Assembly (NCBI RefSeq): GCF_001612635.1
Contig: NZ_BDAV01000016.1
Coordinates: forward strand, 1 to 64,000
Origin: Nocardia africana NBRC 100379
GTDB taxonomy: Bacteria > Actinomycetota > Actinomycetes > Mycobacteriales > Mycobacteriaceae
Direction of reading: 5' to 3'
Length of the DNA: 64,000 bases
Positions within the stretch are counted from its first letter, which is position 1. Each line of letters begins with the position of its first letter. A program made the position numbers and the translations under genes. Below are positions 26,248 through 34,346 of the stretch, piece after piece. The notes below the pieces were generated by a model. It had not been told where the DNA came from. It searched no databases and saw only the letters and a list, made by a program, of their open reading frames with translations.

Positions 26248-27972
26248 CGTCGAATGTGCAAGGGAGACAGCGGAACCGGGTGTCCGCACGGTGTCGACGC
26301 CGAGCTGCCTGGTGAGTTCGGCGACCACTTCGCCACCGCGCCCGGCCGGCGCGGTGCCGAAGACGAACCAGTCCGGGCGCAGCAGCACCATCCCGCCGGA
26401 ACCGACGCCGGCCTTGGCGAACCATCGGACCAACGCGCCGGTGTGGTCTTCGACGTCGGCGTAGTCGTCACCCGTTGTGCGTCCGTCGCCGGGTGAACCC
26501 CGGGGCCGCCCGCCGAAGGGGTAGACGGTCACGAAGCGTGTGCCCAGCGCCTGCAACGCGGCCACCTCGTCGCCGTCGAGCGCGGCCCGAGGGTCGACGC
26601 CGTAGCCAAGCACCGAGAATCCCAGGCCCAGGACGTCGTCCAGTCGCTGGTGGCGGCCGTCGTAGGTGCGGACCTCCGGTTGCGGGGACAAGGTGCCCTC
26701 CACACCGCGCAACCCGAACTGCCGGCGGGGCAGGCCGAGGTAGGCGTGCCGGCGGAACCGCGGACGTGGCTTCATCTTGGCGGCGCGGATCCAGCCACCG
26801 AGGCCGGGCGTGTGCAGCGAGGCCGTCATCACGAGGTCGCGGGCTGCGGCGACCAGTGTGTTGTCGACCGACACCAGGGATTTGTTGAAGACCGAGAAGT
26901 CGATCATCGCCTTGGCGTGCGGCCGGCGTTCGGTTTCGTAGCTGTCCAGAATGCTGTGGCCGGCACCGTGTTTCAGGATCGCGGTGAGCTTCCAGGCCAA
27001 GTTGTCCGCATCACGCACGCCCGAGCCCATGCCCTGCCCGACGAACTGCGGTGTCATGTGCGCGGCGTCGCCGGCGAGCAGGATGCGCCCGGCGCGCCAG
27101 CGATCGGCCACCACGGCGTTGAAGGTGTAGACGAGCTTGCGCAGCACCTGCACCTCGTCCGGGTTCACGAACCGGGCGATATGCCGGCGGACCGTGTCCG
27201 GGTCCTCCATCTGCTCTTTGGTCTGTGATTCGGTGAGCATGAACTCGAACCGGTGATGCCCGTCCGGCTGCGGACACGACACGATCGGCAGATCCGGGTC
27301 ACACACGAAGTCGAAGTACGGCAGATGCCGGAAGGCGTCCACTCCGTCTTTCGCCTTCAGATCCACCACCAGCCACCGTTCCGGAAAGCTGGTGCCGGTC
27401 ATGTCGATTCCCAGCTTCGTGCGCACAACACTGCGTCCGCCGTCGCAACCGACCAGGAACTTCGCGCGCACGCGCTCGGCGGAACTCGGATCGATCTCCG
27501 ATTCTCGCTGACCGTAACCCGTGCCGCTGGATCCGACGTGCTCGACCTCGACACCGTCGGTGTCCTGGTCGAATCCCACAACCTCACGGCCCCTACGCAC
27601 CGTCACATGCGGATACTTGCCGAGGGCGCGTTCGAGGCTGTTCTCCAGATAGGGCTGGTACAAGAAGTTGACCACCGGCCAGCTCAACGGCCGTTCGACC
27701 TGTTTGAACTGCACCAGCACACGTCCGTCGCGGCGCACCCACTGCACAGCGGAGTCGGTGTTCATGTCGGCGGCGAGTTCGTCTGCGGTACCGGCGGTTT
27801 GGAAGATCCGCATACATTCGTCGTCGGTGTAGACCGCTCGCGCCAGCCCGTAGTACTCGGGTTCGCGTTCGAGCACCAGCACACTCACGCCCCGTCGACC
27901 GAGCAGGTTGGCCAGGGTCAGGCCGGTCGGGCCCAGGCCGACGACCACGACGTCGTAGTCGGTGGTGCTCAT
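26218..27972 (-). CDS. MhpA-like FAD hydroxylase (operon 2)
   Basis: A 584-residue flavoprotein hydroxylase. It shows VVVVGLGPTGLTLANLLG (FAD), VGCDGGRSVVRTKLG (DG motif) and LLAGDAAHMTPQFVGQGMGS (GD motif), with a thioredoxin-like C-terminal region of about 150 residues as in MhpA and phenol hydroxylases. It should hydroxylate a phenolic ring to a catechol. ATG 27972 follows AGAAGGG and overlaps the dioxygenase stop by 4 bp. It differs clearly from the hydroxylase at 19853 (584 versus 507 residues), so the two probably act on different substrates. Confidence 0.88.
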   Translation of the reverse strand: MSTTDYDVVVVGLGPTGLTLANLLGRRGVSVLVLEREPEYYGLARAVYTDDECMRIFQTAGTADELAADMNTDSAVQWVRRDGRVLVQFKQVERPLSWPVVNFLYQPYLENSLERALGKYPHVTVRRGREVVGFDQDTDGVEVEHVGSSGTGYGQRESEIDPSSAERVRAKFLVGCDGGRSVVRTKLGIDMTGTSFPERWLVVDLKAKDGVDAFRHLPYFDFVCDPDLPIVSCPQPDGHHRFEFMLTESQTKEQMEDPDTVRRHIARFVNPDEVQVLRKLVYTFNAVVADRWRAGRILLAGDAAHMTPQFVGQGMGSGVRDADNLAWKLTAILKHGAGHSILDSYETERRPHAKAMIDFSVFNKSLVSVDNTLVAAARDLVMTASLHTPGLGGWIRAAKMKPRPRFRRHAYLGLPRRQFGLRGVEGTLSPQPEVRTYDGRHQRLDDVLGLGFSVLGYGVDPRAALDGDEVAALQALGTRFVTVYPFGGRPRGSPGDGRTTGDDYADVEDHTGALVRWFAKAGVGSGGMVLLRPDWFVFGTAPAGRGGEVVAELTRQLGVDTVRTPGSAVSLAHSTSSMSGRGGD

Positions 27973-28997
27973 CGTGAAAACCCTTCTGCGAGCGCGGGAA
28001 CGGTGATCTCCGGCGTTCCGATCGACCGCAGCGCCTGCCGGAATCGAGCGAATTTGCTGAGAACGGTCTCTCCGACCGGGGTGTGACCCCAGATGCTGAT
28101 GCCTCGATAGGTGGCCGGTTCCCAGGTGGATTCGAGCTCCGGACCGACCACGATCGGGTTCCAGCCGACCTCGAGCTCGAAACCGGACGGGGTCACGCAG
28201 TAGAACGACAACTCCCTGTCGTTGGTGTGCTGGCCGACCGACCATTGCATCCGGAACCCCAGCGCGGTGACCCGCTCGAAAGCGGCGAGCATATCGTCCA
28301 GCGATGCGGACTGAATATTGATGTGCTGCATCGAGGTTCGAACCGGATCGATCTTCACACCGCGAACATTGGCGATGGCGATCGAATGGTGCCGCTCGTT
28401 GACCCGCAGGAACCGGATCTTCATCATCAGGCCCGACACGTTCTCATCGATATAGTCGGACAAGCGGGAGTCGAAGACGGTCTCGTAGTAGCCGCGGATC
28501 GCCTCCGGTTCGCGGGAGATCATCGCCACGTGCCCGAGACCGGCCTCGCCCGTCACCCAGCCGGAGCTGATCATCCGCAACGGCTCCGCAGTCGTGATCG
28601 GTGCCGTGAAGATCTCCTGCGCGATGCCTTTCGGGCCGGCGAAGCGCCACAACCGCTCCACACCCCGCAGCGCCGCGTCCTCCGGTGTCGCCTCGATGAT
28701 CGGGACCCCGCGCCCGGTGACGCGGGCGAGGATGCGGTCGAAGGTCTCGTGATCATCGACCTGCCAGCCCAGCGCGATGACGTCCTCGGCCGAGCCCCGC
28801 CGGATCAGAAACCGGCAGCAGCGATCGTCCAGACGAAAACGCACCGTATTGCTGTCGAGATGATCGACGTGCAGCCCGATCGCGTCGGCACCGAAGCGCC
28901 GCCAATCGGTCAGCCGATTCGTTTGCACGACAACGTATCCCAGGTGCACGGCACCGAACACCGAATCGTCGGTGTCCGGGCGGAGGAAGTCACTCAT
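27969..28997 (-). CDS. Extradiol dioxygenase (operon 2)
   Basis: A 342-residue type I extradiol dioxygenase of the BphC/HsaC group. Likely Fe(II) ligands are His156 (GLGHVAMIS), His204 (ERHHSIAI) and Glu276 (GFELEVGW), numbered from ATG 28997. The start overlaps the stop of the C-C hydrolase gene by 4 bp. Together with the flavin hydroxylase and hydrolase it makes a complete hydroxylation, meta-cleavage, C-C hydrolysis module. The in-frame extension to 29063 lies inside the hydrolase gene and is rejected. Confidence 0.88.
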   Translation of the reverse strand: MSDFLRPDTDDSVFGAVHLGYVVVQTNRLTDWRRFGADAIGLHVDHLDSNTVRFRLDDRCCRFLIRRGSAEDVIALGWQVDDHETFDRILARVTGRGVPIIEATPEDAALRGVERLWRFAGPKGIAQEIFTAPITTAEPLRMISSGWVTGEAGLGHVAMISREPEAIRGYYETVFDSRLSDYIDENVSGLMMKIRFLRVNERHHSIAIANVRGVKIDPVRTSMQHINIQSASLDDMLAAFERVTALGFRMQWSVGQHTNDRELSFYCVTPSGFELEVGWNPIVVGPELESTWEPATYRGISIWGHTPVGETVLSKFARFRQALRSIGTPEITVPALAEGFSR

Positions 28998-29863
28998 CGG
29001 TCGGCCTCGAGAAACGCGGTGGCCACACTGTTGAACAGCTCCGCGCGTTCCCACTGCACCCAATGACCGACATTCGCCGCCAGATACAGATCACAGTCGG
29101 GCATGGCGTCGGCCAGCATGCGCCCGCCGTCGGGCCTGTTGACCTTGTCGTCGGTCCCCCACACGACCAGCGTCGGATGGGCCACCTTGCGCAGGCGCGA
29201 GTCACGAGTGAAATCCATCCGCCACAGCGTGCGCAACGCGAGCGGACCCGAGGGCCGGCGCAACGGCGGATTCGCCACCACTTCCGGGTCGAGGCTGGCC
29301 TGATAGCGGGTTTCGATGAGCTCCTCGGGCACCGCACTGCCGTCGAACACCAGGTATTCGCGAACGAACTCTGTCAGTTTCTCCCGGCTCGGCCCGGTCC
29401 CGGTGTAGTAGTCGAGCAGCCGCTGCAAACCCGCGGTCGGCAAGGCCCGAGTGGTCCCGACCCCGCCAGGGCCCATGAGGACCATTCGGTCGACCTTCTC
29501 CGGCCGGTCCATTGCCAGGCGCAGGGCCGCCGCACCGCCGTACGAGTTGCCGACCACGTGCGCCTTCGGGATATCCAACACGTCCAGCAACCCGACGACG
29601 GCCGCCGCCAAGTCACCGAACGGATCCGACCCGTCCACCCACTTCGATGAACGACCGTAGCCGGGCATATCCGGCACGATCACCCGGAACCGCTGTGCCA
29701 GCACCTCGATATTGCGCGAATAGTTCGACACCCCCGACGCCCCGGGGCCACCACCGTGCAGCAGGACCACCACGGGACCCGAACCCGCCTCCACGAAGAA
29801 GATCTCGCGCTCGCCGACCCGAACCGTCCGTTCGATCCCGACACCATCGTCGATGCTCGTCAC
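28994..29863 (-). CDS. HsaD/BphD-like C-C bond hydrolase
   Basis: A 289-residue alpha/beta hydrolase of the meta-cleavage product hydrolase group: LLHGGGPGASGVSNYSRN (oxyanion loop of this group), PDMPGYGRS, nucleophile Ser107 in GNSYGG, WGTDDKVNRPDGG (acid) and NVGHWVQWE (His). It would hydrolyse a 2-hydroxy-6-oxo-dienoate from the dioxygenase. The GTG at 29863 is preceded by GGAGGTAGCT, a near-perfect ribosome site, so I prefer it over the longer frame from 29923. First gene of operon 2, with twin operators 24 and 68 bp upstream. Confidence 0.88.
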   Translation of the reverse strand: MTSIDDGVGIERTVRVGEREIFFVEAGSGPVVVLLHGGGPGASGVSNYSRNIEVLAQRFRVIVPDMPGYGRSSKWVDGSDPFGDLAAAVVGLLDVLDIPKAHVVGNSYGGAAALRLAMDRPEKVDRMVLMGPGGVGTTRALPTAGLQRLLDYYTGTGPSREKLTEFVREYLVFDGSAVPEELIETRYQASLDPEVVANPPLRRPSGPLALRTLWRMDFTRDSRLRKVAHPTLVVWGTDDKVNRPDGGRMLADAMPDCDLYLAANVGHWVQWERAELFNSVATAFLEADR

Positions 29864-29886
29864 AGCTACCTCCACACAGCAGTTAT

Positions 29887-29900
29887 TGATCAAATCATCA
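29887..29900. promoter_or_regulatory. 14-bp operator, site 3
   Basis: TGATCAAATCATCA fits TGANNAWWTCRTCA. It lies 24 bp upstream of the GTG of the C-C hydrolase and 44 bp from site 4. It may control both operon 2 and the divergent hydrolase at 30032. Confidence 0.65.
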
Positions 29901-29930
29901 GTTCCGATGGTATTCGCTGTCAAGGGCAGA

Positions 29931-29944
29931 TGATGAAATCATCA
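29931..29944. promoter_or_regulatory. 14-bp operator, site 4
   Basis: TGATGAAATCATCA has 6-bp inverted arms TGATGA and TCATCA around AA. It differs from site 3 at one base. The 44-bp pitch between sites 3 and 4 equals the pitch between sites 1 and 2. Confidence 0.68.
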
Positions 29945-30031
29945 CAAACTGTTGCTCCGAACCGGCTGCCGGTCGACCGCTGACCGGGAAATGTCGGCGG
30001 TGCCGCGCCGCGAGGATGGCAGGCTCGGAGC

Positions 30032-30898
30032 ATGAGTACCTCCGTCGATGCCCACGCCGTACCCGAATTACTGGAACTGCCCACCGAACACGGCGTGCTG
30101 CGCTACCGCGACTGCGGCGAGGGCCCGCCGCTGCTGATGCTGCACGGATCCGGGCCCGGCGTCACCGGCTGGCGTAACTTCAGCGGCAACGTGCCGACGT
30201 TCGCACAGCATTACCGCACGCTCGTGCTCGAGTTTCCCGGATTCGGGGTCAGCGACGACTTCGGTGCGGCACATCCGATGATGTCGGCGCAACTGGCGGT
30301 CACCGCGTTCCTGGACGGGCTCGGACTCGAGACCGTCCGGATCATCGGAAACTCGATGGGCGGTTTCGTGGCAACGGAATTCGCTCTCGCCGCGCCGCAG
30401 CGCGTCGATCGCCTGGTGACCATCGGCGGCATCGGCACCACCATCTTCAGCCCACAGCCGGGCGAGGGGATCATCCGGCTCAGCGAATTCGTCGAGAATC
30501 CGACTCGCGACAGCTTGGTCGCCTGGCTTCGCTCGATGGTCTACGACCAGGCGCTGCTCACCGAGGAGTTGATCGAGCAGCGCTGGGAGCAGGCCACCGA
30601 ACCCGGCGTCCTGGAGAATTCGCGGCGGATGTACGGGCGTGCGGCGCTGGCGCGGATGGCGGAGGCGGCGCGCGCCGCCGATGTCACACCGGGCTGGGCG
30701 AATCTGCGCCGCATCTCCGTTCCGACGCTGATCACCTGGGGGCGGGACGACCGGGTGAGCCCGGTCGACATGTCGTTGATCGCGATGCGGACGCTGCCGC
30801 ACGGCGAGGTGCACATCTTCCCGAACTGCGGGCACTGGGTGATGATCGAGCAGAAGCAGGCGTGGGAGGCGACCGTCTCGGCGTTCCTCGCCCGCTAG
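30032..30898 (+). CDS. Alpha/beta hydrolase, meta-cleavage-type
   Basis: A 288-residue alpha/beta hydrolase with LLMLHGSGPGVTGWRNFSGN (the GSGPG form of the oxyanion loop seen in ring-cleavage product hydrolases), FPGFGVSDD, nucleophile Ser108 in GNSMGG, WGRDDRVSPVDMS and NCGHWVMIE. It is divergent from operon 2 and shares its operator region, so it is probably part of the same regulon and acts on a related cleavage product. ATG start at 30032. A second hydrolase beside the HsaD-like one suggests two substrates or a specificity switch. Confidence 0.85.
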   Translation: MSTSVDAHAVPELLELPTEHGVLRYRDCGEGPPLLMLHGSGPGVTGWRNFSGNVPTFAQHYRTLVLEFPGFGVSDDFGAAHPMMSAQLAVTAFLDGLGLETVRIIGNSMGGFVATEFALAAPQRVDRLVTIGGIGTTIFSPQPGEGIIRLSEFVENPTRDSLVAWLRSMVYDQALLTEELIEQRWEQATEPGVLENSRRMYGRAALARMAEAARAADVTPGWANLRRISVPTLITWGRDDRVSPVDMSLIAMRTLPHGEVHIFPNCGHWVMIEQKQAWEATVSAFLAR

Positions 30899-30938
30899 CC
30901 ACGGCGGCGGCGCCGGTTCCGCCACATGCGCTGCGCGA

Positions 30939-31574
30939 CTACGGGACCGGCACCGACGGCTGGGCCATCACCGCACGCAGACCGACGAGCAGCATCCTCA
31001 TGCCGCGCAGTTGCAGCGCCTCCACCTCGGAGAAATCACCGCCGACCTCCTGGTCCACCCACTGGATGTAGGCCTGGCGGCTGGTGTGCACGATCAGTTC
31101 CGCCGGGAGTCTGCGCAGGAACGGATCGTCACCGAGTTCGACTCTCGCCGAAAGGAATTCGGTGATCGGCTCGCAGAGTTGCTCGCCCCATTCCAGCCAG
31201 CGCAGACGGTACTGCGGCGTGTGGATCATCAATGTCATGAACTTGCGGTCGGACTCGGGGGTCCGGCGCTTGTACACCTCGGTGGTGAACGCGCGCGCCA
31301 GGGTTTCGGCGACGTCGGCGTCGGCCGGCGCGTTCTTCAGGAAGTCGATGATGATCGCCTGGCTGCGCCGGAACAACGGCCCCATGACGTCTTCCTTCAC
31401 CGGGAAGTGGCGATGGAAGGTCCTCGGCGCGATCCCGACCGTCTCACAGATGCGCTCGACGGTCGCGGAGGTGTCACCGTCGGCGACGAACATATCGCGC
31501 GCGGTATTCGCGATGGCCAGGCGCAGTTCCTCCGCGCGGCGTTCGGTCAGCGTCGGCCTGGACGACTTGCTCAC
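30939..31574 (-). CDS. TetR-family regulator
   Basis: A 211-residue TetR protein with HTH residues about 15-60 (TVERICETVGIAPRTFHRHFPVKEDV) and a C-terminal domain with many Arg/Glu residues; it is not close to the two paralogous TetRs upstream. The GTG at 31574 follows GAGGAGG. It is divergent from the IclR gene across a 194-bp region with palindromes, and convergent with the hydrolase at 30032 (40 bp between ends). Ligand and targets are unknown; the divergent promoter is the obvious candidate. Confidence 0.82.
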   Translation of the reverse strand: MSKSSRPTLTERRAEELRLAIANTARDMFVADGDTSATVERICETVGIAPRTFHRHFPVKEDVMGPLFRRSQAIIIDFLKNAPADADVAETLARAFTTEVYKRRTPESDRKFMTLMIHTPQYRLRWLEWGEQLCEPITEFLSARVELGDDPFLRRLPAELIVHTSRQAYIQWVDQEVGGDFSEVEALQLRGMRMLLVGLRAVMAQPSVPVP

Positions 31575-31711
31575 GACCCGTGTCCTCCTCGATCGCAGTC
31601 CACAGTAACGCGGCCGGGAAAACGCTTCGCGGAGTTCGCGTCCGGCGAGCTGTTCGAGCGGATCGGTGTGATCTGCTTTACATCCATCTGCGCCCTCCTT
31701 AAACTCAAACC

Positions 31712-31726
31712 TGTCAGAATCTGACA
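31712..31726. promoter_or_regulatory. Palindromic operator TGTCAGAATCTGACA
   Basis: Perfect 7-bp arms around a single A lie between the divergent TetR and IclR genes. A second inverted pair, GACATGT (31723-31729) and ACATGTC (31743-31749), overlaps it. One or both are likely binding sites for the flanking regulators. A TetR dimer fits the tight 15-bp palindrome best. Confidence 0.6.
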
Positions 31727-31768
31727 TGTAGTCACATTCTGCACATGTCTGGCGGTTGGAGGCAACAA

Positions 31769-32551
31769 GTGGCAACGGTGCAGCTCGAACAAACCCCCAA
31801 CGCGATGATCGATCGCGTCGCGTCCCTGCTGGAGGCCTTCGTCGGGCAGCGGCCCATGACGCTGGCCGATATCGCGCGGCGGTCACATCTGCCTCGCTCG
31901 TCGGCACATCGAATCCTGCAGCGGCTCGTGGAACTCGGCTGGGTGGAACGCCACGGCTTCGAATACGCCTTGGGCATAAGGATGTTCGAGCTCGGATCGC
32001 AGGTGGTGCGTCAGCGCAGCCTCAACGACGTGGCGATGGCCGTCATGACCGCACTGCACCGGCGCACGGGGCTGACCGCGCATCTGAGCCTGCTGTCCGG
32101 CGCGGAGATCCTGCATCTGAACCGGGTGGGCGCCTGGCCCACGCCGGGCCGCCAATGGGCCGTCGGCGCTCGGCAGCCGGTCGAGCTCACCGCGGCCGGA
32201 CACGCGTTGCTCGCGGCGATGGAACCGGAGCAGTGGCCCGACCTGCCGTTCGCCAGCGCACCCACCTGCTACAGCGTGCGGACTCGCCGGCAACTGGAAC
32301 GCGAACTCGAGAAAGTCCGCGACCGCAGCGGGGTCGCGGTCGACGCGCAGGGCTGCGCGCTGGGAGTCACGGTAGTGGCGGCCGCGCTCGACATCGACGT
32401 CGACCGCGGTCGGGTGGCGGTCTCCCTGTGCGGTCCGACGCGCTCGATCAAAATCAGCGCAGTCGTCTCGGAGGTGCGGCTGGCGGCGAACGAGATTCGG
32501 CGCGTGGCGCTGGCGGCGCCGCGGAGAGGTCCGCAGCCCGTCCACGTATGA
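31769..32551 (+). CDS. IclR-family regulator
   Basis: A 260-residue IclR-type regulator with an N-terminal winged helix (about 10-65: MTLADIARRSHLPRSSAHRI) and a C-terminal effector domain (about 80-250, with RQPVELTAAGHALLAA and a Cys-rich stretch DAQGCALGV). IclR proteins commonly control aromatic and acid catabolism. I chose the GTG at 31769 because GGAGG precedes it at 6-7 bases; the in-frame ATG at 31745 lies within a palindrome. Likely target: its own divergent promoter or the nearby catabolic operons. Confidence 0.85.
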   Translation: MATVQLEQTPNAMIDRVASLLEAFVGQRPMTLADIARRSHLPRSSAHRILQRLVELGWVERHGFEYALGIRMFELGSQVVRQRSLNDVAMAVMTALHRRTGLTAHLSLLSGAEILHLNRVGAWPTPGRQWAVGARQPVELTAAGHALLAAMEPEQWPDLPFASAPTCYSVRTRRQLERELEKVRDRSGVAVDAQGCALGVTVVAAALDIDVDRGRVAVSLCGPTRSIKISAVVSEVRLAANEIRRVALAAPRRGPQPVHV

Positions 32552-32621
32552 GTCACGAGTAAGGTTGCAGCACAGGAACTTTCGCAGGCGAGAGCACCGA
32601 TGCTCACTTGCTCTCCTGGAG

Positions 32622-32859
32622 TCAGGCAGGCTGGCCGATCGGACGGATCGTCACCATGTTGAGGTCCGACGCCCGCCGGCTGGTCGAGCGCAAAACCGAT
32701 CGCCTCGGCCACCGAATCCGGGCTCATCGCGATGAGCGGAACCTGTCCGTGCCAGAACGCGGTGTCGATCATGCCGGGGTTCACGACCGTGACCCCGATG
32801 CCGCGGGTCGTGGCGTGCAAGCGGAGGTTCTCGGCAAAGCCGACCACAGGCGATGCACA
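32622..32859 (-). pseudogene. SDR dehydrogenase 3' remnant with frameshift
   Basis: On the minus strand a C-terminal part of a short-chain dehydrogenase can be read: VVGFAENLRLHATTRGIGV, then NPGMIDTAFW and a long tail to DQPAGV. An extra G at 32667 then shifts the frame; correcting it gives DLNMVTIRPIGQPA and a stop at 32622, the usual end of such proteins. The N-terminal Rossmann half and the catalytic YxxxK are missing. It lies just beyond the hairpin that ends the steroid operon, so it is probably untranscribed debris of a once-linked dehydrogenase. Confidence 0.7.
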
Positions 32860-32896
32860 CCGAATCGGTCCGATGAACGGATCGAGGAGATATCGC

Positions 32897-32932
32897 ACGG
32901 GCCCCTGCCGTCGAATGACGACAGGGGCCCGT
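32897..32932 (-). terminator. Strong hairpin ending the steroid-type operon
   Basis: Arms ACGGGCCCCTG and CAGGGGCCCGT (11 bp, perfect) enclose a further 4-bp stem CGTC/GACG with a GAAT loop. It starts 15 bp after the stop of the last minus-strand gene. A T-run is lacking, as is common in actinomycete terminators. Confidence 0.75.
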
Positions 32933-32946
32933 TGTCTCGATACCGC

Positions 32947-33213
32947 TCAGCGCGCCGCGCTGCCGAGTACCCGCAGTTCTCCGGATTCCGCAGCGGCCCA
33001 TATCGATTCACGTAGCTGCGAGCAGTGTTGCATCGCCGCATCCGAGAGTACTTCGGCGGCATGACGTTCCACGCACGCCGCACTCGACTGCGCGTCCCAT
33101 TGAATGCTCGTCTGCGCCCAACTGCTCTTGCGAGCGAGCACGCGCGCACCGCACTGCCGGCACTCGACCGGCGCCATCGGCACCTCCCGGATGCGTTCGT
33201 CGATCGACGTCAC
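32947..33213 (-). CDS. Small CxxC protein linked to KshA-like oxygenase
   Basis: An 88-residue soluble protein with a CRQC pair at 18-21 inside VECRQCGARVLARKSSW and a later single Cys in AACVERHA. The two cysteines and Trp/Gln residues suggest a small metal- or substrate-binding module, but I do not recognise a named domain. Its GTG start overlaps the oxygenase stop by 4 bp, so the two are co-translated. It may help the oxygenase (electron transfer, assembly or substrate delivery), but only two paired cysteines are visible, too few for a classical ferredoxin cluster in one chain. Confidence 0.72.
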   Translation of the reverse strand: MTSIDERIREVPMAPVECRQCGARVLARKSSWAQTSIQWDAQSSAACVERHAAEVLSDAAMQHCSQLRESIWAAAESGELRVLGSAAR

Positions 33214-34346
33214 GAGCTCGCCTCCGCGGCTTTGCGGGCGACGTTCTCGCGGACCTCCTCCTGCCAGGCGGCCAGCGGTCGCGTGGTGTCGAGTTCGAAT
33301 TCGAACCGGTCGACCATTTCGGGGGCGATGTCGGCGACGTCGACGTAGAACTGCTGATACCAGCGGCGCAGCTGATAGACCGGGCCGTCCTCCTCGCAGA
33401 GCAGCGGATTGTCGATGCGCGCCTTGCGCTTCCAGATCGCGACGTCCTGCTCGAACCCGAGCTTGACCCAGTCGCCGAGCGCGACGGCGGTGGCCATCGC
33501 CTGATCCTCGGGCAGCGTGTCGGATTTCTCGACGATGATGCCGTACTGGAGGACGAACGAATTCTCGTCGATCGGATAGTGGCAGTTGAGCAACACGGTT
33601 TTGTAATCACCGTGTTCGTAGTGATAGACGAGGTCGTCGATCATGAACGACGGCCCATAGTACGAGGCGACCGACGAGGTGCCCAGCAGTTGCGGCTGGC
33701 CCACCGGCCCGGGCAGGTCCGCGCGGGCACCGCTTTCGAAGTACTGGGTCGCCACCGGTCCCTCGAAAACGTTCTTGAAGAAGGTCGGCAGGGAGCCGTG
33801 GATGTAGAAGAAGTGCGCCATATCCACGACGTTGTCGATGATCTCCCGGCAATTGGTGTCGACGACCGTGGTGTACCAGTGCCAATCGGTCCAGTTGTCG
33901 GCGCCCGCACCAGCGATCCGCGGGATGGTGACGTCCTCCGGCGGCGGATTGCCCTCCGGATCGTTCCAGACGAACAGCATGCCGTCCTGCTCGAGCGTGG
34001 TCCATGCCCTGGTGCGCGCCAGTGGCGGTACCCGACGGGCGTACGGAATCTGCTTGCAGCGCCCGTTGCCGCCCCAGCGCCAGTCGTGGAAGGGGCAGGC
34101 GATCTCGTTGCCCTTGACCTCGCCGTCGGACAGGTCGCCGCCCATATGCCGGCAGAACGCGTCGAGCACGTTGATCCGGCCGTCCTCACCGCGGAAGACC
34201 ACCAGCTTGGTGCCGAAGGCCCGGACCGAATGCGGCCGTCCGTCGGCGAAGTCTCGGATCAGCCCGAGACAATGCCAGCCGCGTGCGAATCGCGTCGGCA
34301 CCGTCCCGGCCTCGATCTGGCGAACCTCGTCATGCGTCGTTGTCAT
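33210..34346 (-). CDS. kshA: KshA-like 3-ketosteroid 9-alpha-hydroxylase oxygenase
   Basis: A 378-residue Rieske oxygenase. The Rieske ligands are Cys65/His67 (CRHMGGDL) and Cys84/His87 (CPFHDW). The mononuclear iron site is His178 and His183 in NVVDMAHFFYIH, with bridging Asp175 and a later Asp in WKRKARIDNP as third ligand. Sequence runs such as FARGWHCLG, YARR and VYQLRRWYQQFYVDVADI match mycobacterial KshA as I remember it. It should add O2 at steroid C9, which with delta-1 dehydrogenation opens ring B. The reductase KshB is not in the window. ATG 34346 follows AAGGACGG and overlaps the KstD-like stop by 17 bp. Confidence 0.9.
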   Translation of the reverse strand: MTTTHDEVRQIEAGTVPTRFARGWHCLGLIRDFADGRPHSVRAFGTKLVVFRGEDGRINVLDAFCRHMGGDLSDGEVKGNEIACPFHDWRWGGNGRCKQIPYARRVPPLARTRAWTTLEQDGMLFVWNDPEGNPPPEDVTIPRIAGAGADNWTDWHWYTTVVDTNCREIIDNVVDMAHFFYIHGSLPTFFKNVFEGPVATQYFESGARADLPGPVGQPQLLGTSSVASYYGPSFMIDDLVYHYEHGDYKTVLLNCHYPIDENSFVLQYGIIVEKSDTLPEDQAMATAVALGDWVKLGFEQDVAIWKRKARIDNPLLCEEDGPVYQLRRWYQQFYVDVADIAPEMVDRFEFELDTTRPLAAWQEEVRENVARKAAEASS

